The translations under genes were made by a program, and so were the position numbers. Shown piece after piece: positions 59,436-64,000 of a stretch of DNA of 64,000 nucleotides; position 1 is the first letter of the stretch, and every line of letters begins with the position of its first letter. The notes beneath the pieces are model-generated. The model was not told where the DNA came from. It saw only the letters and a list, made by a program, of their open reading frames with translations, and did no database searches. Origin of the DNA: an uncultured Siphonobacter sp. (GTDB taxonomy: Bacteria > Bacteroidota > Bacteroidia > Cytophagales > Spirosomataceae); NCBI GenBank assembly GCA_913775095.1, contig CAJYIW010000019.1, forward strand, positions 434,001 through 498,000. Reading direction: 5' to 3'.

Positions 59436-61448
59436 ATGCAAGTAAAACCGGAATTTCAAATGCCTGATTCCATGGCAACTGGCCCTTTATATAGTCCATC
59501 ATTAACGGCCTATACCCGACGTCCCACGACGCAGGTTCGCGTGGGTGACCTCTGGATGGGCTCGGATTATCCCATTCGTGTACAGTCCATGACGACCGTA
59601 GACACGATGGATACGCTGGGTTCCGTTGAACAGTCCATCCGGATGATTGAAGCCGGCTGCGAACTCGTTCGGATCACGGCTCCCAGTGTCAAAGAAGCTC
59701 AGAATTTAGATCATATTCGAAAAGAACTGAATCGTCGCGGATACCATACGCCGATTTGTGCCGATATTCACTTTACGCCCAACGCGGCTGAATTAGCCGC
59801 CCGTCTGGTAGAAAAAGTTCGGATTAATCCCGGTAACTACGCCGACCGGAAACGATTTGAGATCATTGATTATACCGAACAGGCGTATCAGGATGAGATT
59901 CAGCGGATTCGCGATAAATTCATCCCTTTGGTTCGGATTTGTAAGGAATACGGCACCGCCCTGCGGATTGGCACCAATCACGGTTCGTTATCCGACCGGA
60001 TCATGAGTCGATACGGCGATACGCCGGTCGGAATGGTGGAATCGGCTCTGGAATTCCTGCGGATTTGTGAAGACGAGAACTTTACGAATATCGTTGTTTC
60101 CATGAAGTCCTCTAATCCTCAAGTAATGGTTGAAGCCTACCGACTGTTATCCAGGAAATTACAGGAAGAAAGGCTCAATCCTTATCCCCTGCACCTGGGC
60201 GTAACTGAAGCGGGTGAAGGAGAAGATGGTCGCACGAAATCAGCCATGGGCATTGGTACACTGCTGGAAGATGGCTTAGGTGATACGGTTCGGGTAAGCC
60301 TGACCGAAGACCCTGAATTTGAAATTCCCGTAGCCCGCACGCTGGTAGATCGTTACCAAAACCGGACCGAAACGGCCTCTTTCATTGAACCGATTGACGT
60401 ATTACCCATTGATCCCTACAGTTATTCCCGGCGGATTACGGCAGAAGTGGAGAATTTCGGGGGCAAGAATGTGCCACGCGTCATTGCGGATTACTCCCGG
60501 ATTGACGTCAGCGAGCCCGCCGATTTACAGCCCATCGGACATTTCTACTTACCGGCCACGGATAAATGGGCCATGAACGATTTGGGAGCCGATTACATCT
60601 ATTCCGGTGATCGCCCCGTTCCTTTCATGCTGCCGAATGGACTGAAAGAAATCAGTAATTACAAAACCTGGCTTACGCTCAACGATCAAAGCCGGAGTTA
60701 TCCTCTATTAACTTCAGAGGAATACCTCCTTACCATCCTGAACGGCAGCGTGTTACGGACTACACACTTCATTAAATTAAAAATCGCTGACTGCCAGGGC
60801 GAGCTGCTGAACTATTTACAGGAAGACCCCTATGCCATTCTGGTCATTGAAACCGGGAACACCCACGCGATGGCTGAACTTCGTCGCTTGTTCTTTAAAC
60901 TAGCCCAGCATCGCATTCATTTACCGGTAGTAACCCAGTGGACCCAACCCAATGATTCGGTAAACCAGACGACCCTTTACGCGGCAACGGACTGCGGTGG
61001 GTTACTGGTCGATGGCCTGGGTGATGGCTTATTACTAAAGCAGGCTTATACCGTTGATAATCAGAAAAATAATGCTAAATTTCTAAACTCACTGGCGTTT
61101 GGAATTTTACAGGCGGCCCGCACGCGGATGAGTAAAACGGAGTACATCTCCTGCCCTTCCTGCGGACGTACATTATTTGATTTACAGGATACCACGGCCC
61201 AAATTCGTCAGCGAACGGATCACCTGAAGGGAATTAAAATCGGAATTATGGGTTGTATAGTGAACGGCCCCGGTGAAATGGCGGATGCCGACTATGGGTA
61301 CGTAGGCATGGGAGTTAATAAGATTGCCCTGTATCGCGGTCAGGAAGTAGTTAAACGTTCGGTTCCCTCCGATCGGGCCCTCGACGAACTCATTGAACTC
61401 ATGCGTGAAGACGGCGTATGGAAAGAACCCGAAGCCGTTTTGGAATAA
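59436..61448 (+). CDS. ispG: 4-hydroxy-3-methylbut-2-enyl diphosphate synthase IspG, large type
   Basis: The 670-residue enzyme starts MQVKPEFQMPDSMATG. The N-terminal TIM-barrel domain has MTTVDTMDT and KVRINPGNYADRKRF; a central insert (about 330-560) that small bacterial IspG (about 370 aa) lacks is followed by the iron-sulfur domain with SCPSCGRTLFDLQ and GIMGCIVNGPGEMADAD near residues 580-635, holding the cluster cysteines and catalytic glutamate. It performs the penultimate step of the MEP isoprenoid pathway. Large IspG is usual in Bacteroidota and plants. It begins a run of genes in the same direction. Confidence 0.96.
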   Translation: MQVKPEFQMPDSMATGPLYSPSLTAYTRRPTTQVRVGDLWMGSDYPIRVQSMTTVDTMDTLGSVEQSIRMIEAGCELVRITAPSVKEAQNLDHIRKELNRRGYHTPICADIHFTPNAAELAARLVEKVRINPGNYADRKRFEIIDYTEQAYQDEIQRIRDKFIPLVRICKEYGTALRIGTNHGSLSDRIMSRYGDTPVGMVESALEFLRICEDENFTNIVVSMKSSNPQVMVEAYRLLSRKLQEERLNPYPLHLGVTEAGEGEDGRTKSAMGIGTLLEDGLGDTVRVSLTEDPEFEIPVARTLVDRYQNRTETASFIEPIDVLPIDPYSYSRRITAEVENFGGKNVPRVIADYSRIDVSEPADLQPIGHFYLPATDKWAMNDLGADYIYSGDRPVPFMLPNGLKEISNYKTWLTLNDQSRSYPLLTSEEYLLTILNGSVLRTTHFIKLKIADCQGELLNYLQEDPYAILVIETGNTHAMAELRRLFFKLAQHRIHLPVVTQWTQPNDSVNQTTLYAATDCGGLLVDGLGDGLLLKQAYTVDNQKNNAKFLNSLAFGILQAARTRMSKTEYISCPSCGRTLFDLQDTTAQIRQRTDHLKGIKIGIMGCIVNGPGEMADADYGYVGMGVNKIALYRGQEVVKRSVPSDRALDELIELMREDGVWKEPEAVLE

Positions 61449-61534
61449 AATAAGAAGTAAGTTTAAAGAAACCGCTACTCAACCATTTGGAGAGTTAACC
61501 CGAAACTTTAAACTCAAAACACTAAACGAATTTC

Positions 61535-61726
61535 ATGGAAAATCGAATCAAAAAACAATTTCAGCTGGGCGAAGCCTTTAGCTATTTTTTTCGCGTTTTC
61601 AGAAAAAAGGACCCCTCTCGCCCGGATAGCTTCAACCTGCGGCTCATGCACGGCATTAACAAGATCAGCATTGTGATGTTTTTGTTTTGCTTAATCGTCA
61701 TGATCGTGCGGGCGTTTACCCGTTAA
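61535..61726 (+). CDS. Small single-pass membrane protein, conserved-looking
   Basis: The 63-residue protein starts MENRIKKQFQLGEAFSYFFR and has a basic, Arg/Lys-rich soluble part (FRKKDPSRPDSFNLRLMHGIN) and one C-terminal membrane helix (ISIVMFLFCLIVMIVRAF). I recall similar short proteins in Cytophagales (a DUF6728-like group), but that assignment is uncertain. It is followed by the MmcQ/YjbR gene after 14 bases, likely in one transcript. Confidence 0.72.
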   Translation: MENRIKKQFQLGEAFSYFFRVFRKKDPSRPDSFNLRLMHGINKISIVMFLFCLIVMIVRAFTR

Positions 61727-61740
61727 TCCCATTCGTCGTC

Positions 61741-62103
61741 GTGAATGTAGAATTGTTTCGTGAGCACTGCCTGAGTAAATCAGGGGTTACGGAGGAAACG
61801 CCTTTTGGCCCGGATACACTGGTGTATAAAGTGATGGGAAAGGTATTTGCTTTGACCTCACTGGACGCTGAATCATTTTCCTGCAATCTGAAATGCGATC
61901 CCGAGCGGGCTCTGGAGTTACGGGAACAATACGACTGGATTGTTCCGGGTTTTCACATGAATAAAAAACACTGGAATACGGTTAATAGTCCGGCGGGAAG
62001 TTCGGATGCCCTGATTAGAGAATTAACGGACCATTCCTACGATCTGGTTAAAAGCAGTTTACCCAAAAAATTACAGGCTGAATTAGCTCAGCTTCCCAAT
62101 TGA
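61741..62103 (+). CDS. MmcQ/YjbR-family protein
   Basis: A 120-residue protein starting with GTG 61741 (NVELFREHCLSKSGVTEETP). The pattern EETPFGPDTLVYKVMGKVFALTSLD and the C-terminal HMNKKHWNTV...LTDHSYDLVKSSLPKK are those of MmcQ/YjbR proteins, a CyaY-like fold thought to bind DNA. The ORF is open back to 61687, but that would overlap the membrane protein gene; the GTG gives the typical family start. Its TGA lies two codons before the next gene's ATG at 62109. Confidence 0.85.
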   Translation: MNVELFREHCLSKSGVTEETPFGPDTLVYKVMGKVFALTSLDAESFSCNLKCDPERALELREQYDWIVPGFHMNKKHWNTVNSPAGSSDALIRELTDHSYDLVKSSLPKKLQAELAQLPN

Positions 62104-62108
62104 AAGCT

Positions 62109-62660
62109 ATGGAAACGATTGCCCTGATCCTGTTATTCATTCCTTATCTGGTGATCCGGTATTTCACGGAAGATCACGACACGCCCGCTGACAAAGATCG
62201 TAAGCGTTTCAGGGAAGGTATTGAACTGGTCAAAAACAAGCAATACGAAGAGGCTCACGCCTATTTTTCTCTGCTGATCAATCGTTACCCCAAATCTGCC
62301 ATTGCGTACCTTTACCGGGGGGTTTCCAATTACTATCTTGGCAATCATTATTCGGCCCTGTACGATTTTACTCATTCTGCCTCATTTGACAACACCGAAT
62401 GGGAATGTTTTCTGTATAAAGGACTTTCGCATTTGGAACTGGGTGAAACCGATCAGGCTTTTCTGGAGCTGGATAAAGCGGTCTGGCATTCCCGTTCCGA
62501 GAATCCAAATGTGCTTCGCTTCAGAGGAGAAGCCCGGTATCGGCTCCGCCAGATGGATGCCGCCCGCCGGGACTGGGAACAGGCCGCTCAGCTGGGCGAT
62601 GAAAATGCGGCTCATTACCTTCAAATGCACTTTGGTTCGCCAACCCGACTGAAGAAATAA
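62109..62660 (+). CDS. TPR-containing membrane-anchored protein
   Basis: A 183-residue protein starting METIALILLFIPYLVIRYF, with one N-terminal membrane helix, then three to four TPR units (RFREGIELVKNKQYEEAHAYF, AIAYLYRGVSNYYLGNHYSAL and similar). It may serve as a scaffold. It is the last gene of the ispG run and starts six bases after the preceding stop. A TTG start at 62100 would overlap that stop and is not used. Confidence 0.78.
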   Translation: METIALILLFIPYLVIRYFTEDHDTPADKDRKRFREGIELVKNKQYEEAHAYFSLLINRYPKSAIAYLYRGVSNYYLGNHYSALYDFTHSASFDNTEWECFLYKGLSHLELGETDQAFLELDKAVWHSRSENPNVLRFRGEARYRLRQMDAARRDWEQAAQLGDENAAHYLQMHFGSPTRLKK

Positions 62661-62750
62661 GGTAATTTGGACCGATCTTCATTTATTTTCAAACTTTTTT
62701 GAGGGATAGAGTGAATTTGTCAGGTCTTGACAGAAAAGAACGCTATTCGT

Positions 62751-64000
62751 ATGAACGCCACATTACTTTCTGTTAAGCCGTTCCTGAGCGAAGATTTCCT
62801 CCTCCAAACTGAAACCGCTCGTGTCCTGTATCATGATTATGCACGAGAAATGCCCATAATTGATTACCATTGCCATCTTCCTCCCGATCAGATTGCTGCG
62901 GATAAAAGCTTTGCAAATTTGACCCAGAGCTGGCTTTATGGCGATCATTACAAGTGGCGTGCGATGCGGACTAATGGAGTGGCGGAACGCTATTGCACGG
63001 GGGACGCAACCGATTTCGAGAAGTTCCAGAAATGGGCCGAAACGGTTCCTTATACGATGCGAAATCCTCTTTACCACTGGACTCATTTAGAATTGCAGCG
63101 GTATTTTGGCATTGATCGCGTTCTGAATGGCCAATCGGCTAAAGGTATTTATGAGGAAGCTACGGCTTTACTGAATACACCGGAGTACACGGTGCGGAAC
63201 TTACTTCGCCGCATGAACGTGGAAACCGTCTGTACGACGGATGATCCCTCGGATGACCTGAGATTCCACCAGCAAATGGCTCAGGAAGGACTAGACATCA
63301 AGGTGTTACCTACCTTCCGCCCCGATAAAGCCATGCTTTCGATTGACGACCCCTCGGACTTCAATGCTTATGTGGATAAAATCGAATCGGTCTCTAACAT
63401 TTCCATTAGTACGTACGACGATTACGTAGCTGCTCTGCGTCAGCGTCACGATTTCTTTGCTTCGCTGGGCGGCCGCCTGTCTGACCATGGCCTGGAGCAT
63501 ATGTACACGGCGGAATATACGGAATCTGAAATTCGTACGATTTTTGCCAAAGCCCGTAGTGGTCAATTACCCTCGGCAGAAGATCGTCTGAAGTTCAAGT
63601 CGGCCATGCTCCTTGAATTTGCCATCATGGATTGGGAGAAAGGATGGACACAACAATATCACCTGGGTGCTTTACGCAATAACAACACCCGTTTGCTGCG
63701 TCAGCTCGGCCCTGACACCGGCTGGGATTCCATCGGAGACTTTGGGCAGGCTCGTCCCCTGAGCACCTTCCTGGGGATGCTGGATAACGACGATAAACTC
63801 GCCAAAACCATTCTGTATAACCTCAACCCTGCCGACAACGAAGTATTTGCCACGATGATTGGTAATTTCAACGATGGCAGCACGCCGGGTAAAATCCAGT
63901 GGGGTTCCGGCTGGTGGTTCCTCGATCAGAAAGACGGCATGGAAAAGCAAATCAACGCTCTTTCCAACATGGGACTGCTGAGTCGATTCCTGGGTATGCT
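62751..64000 (+). CDS. uxaC: Glucuronate isomerase UxaC (3' end beyond the window)
   Basis: The frame from ATG 62751 runs 416 complete codons to the window edge without stop. It begins MNATLLSVKPFLSEDFLLQ and contains MPIIDYHCHLPPDQIAADKSF in two pieces near residues 35-55 (metal-binding His-x-His), WLYGDHYKWRAMRTNG near 62-77, CTTDDPSDDLRFH near 163 and ISTYDDYVAALRQR near 220, all UxaC signatures of the amidohydrolase fold. It isomerises D-glucuronate and D-galacturonate to fructuronate and tagaturonate, the first step of hexuronate catabolism. About 50 C-terminal residues are missing. No other uronate gene is visible. Confidence 0.94.
   Translation, partial: MNATLLSVKPFLSEDFLLQTETARVLYHDYAREMPIIDYHCHLPPDQIAADKSFANLTQSWLYGDHYKWRAMRTNGVAERYCTGDATDFEKFQKWAETVPYTMRNPLYHWTHLELQRYFGIDRVLNGQSAKGIYEEATALLNTPEYTVRNLLRRMNVETVCTTDDPSDDLRFHQQMAQEGLDIKVLPTFRPDKAMLSIDDPSDFNAYVDKIESVSNISISTYDDYVAALRQRHDFFASLGGRLSDHGLEHMYTAEYTESEIRTIFAKARSGQLPSAEDRLKFKSAMLLEFAIMDWEKGWTQQYHLGALRNNNTRLLRQLGPDTGWDSIGDFGQARPLSTFLGMLDNDDKLAKTILYNLNPADNEVFATMIGNFNDGSTPGKIQWGSGWWFLDQKDGMEKQINALSNMGLLSRFLGM

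Overview
The window looks like chromosomal core genome of a Bacteroidota bacterium, most likely order Cytophagales (Spirosoma/Siphonobacter-like). Evidence: promoters follow the Bacteroidota pattern (TTG about 20 nt upstream of TAnnTTTG) rather than TTGACA/TATAAT; Shine-Dalgarno sequences are nearly absent; the primary sigma factor is a short 287-residue RpoD without region 1.1; IspG is the large insert-containing type; and there are type IX-secretion-style, HU-CCDC81/SPOR, DUF2911, DUF3127 and DUF3891 proteins. No rRNA, insertion sequence, prophage or CRISPR array was found. Genes are separated by many strong intrinsic terminators.

Layout. 1-2.4 kb: 5' part of dapD, a 1-kb AT-rich gene-free stretch, then gap (GAPDH). 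2.4-11 kb (minus): an envelope block reading giant TPR protein, 565-aa beta-barrel, HU/SPOR membrane protein, TonB-like protein, then folC. 11-14.5 kb: M61 peptidase, a small acidic protein and a TPR lipoprotein. 14.5-22 kb (minus): menD, rpoD, pnp, rpsO, an LptF/G-type permease and a START-like protein. 22-30 kb: tRNA-Met, holA, acpH-like, SlyD-type isomerase, dCMP deaminase, DUF2911 protein, AarF-type kinase with a TetR-like regulator, an acyltransferase, and four tRNA-Lys genes of which three form a 123-bp tandem array. 30-42.4 kb: TPR/SH3-like membrane protein, SDR, rlmD, GT14 glycosyltransferase, LbH acyltransferase, dnaB, phoH, M43 metalloprotease with a C-terminal sorting domain, comEC, and elbB carrying an in-frame amber codon. 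42.4-50 kb: DUF3127 protein, tRNA-Leu, tRNA-fMet, two proteins of unknown function, exonuclease-BRCT fusion, DUF3891, deoxynucleoside kinase, trhO and a GNAT. 50-64 kb: surE, GH3, CapA, LysE, NUDIX, CDF transporter, folE/queD, sugar MFS, ispG, small conserved genes and the 5' part of uxaC.

Most genes are housekeeping. The unusual material lies in non-coding structure and small details. Two intergenic elements (about 50.75-50.87 and 54.62-54.76 kb) consist of GTTTGA words phased at about 10 bp on one side of a dyad and TCAAAC words on the other. Long perfect palindromes sit between convergent genes (44, 56 and 47 bp). An intrinsic terminator is embedded in the signal-peptide codons of the M43 protease. 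elbB has a TAG codon at a conserved N-terminal position. DnaB and a DUF3127 OB-fold protein both end in SSB-tip-like tails (DVPF, DDLPF). A NUDIX gene appears leaderless. The -7 promoter box is often extended to TAnnTTTGCA. No clear new defence or mobile system is visible.
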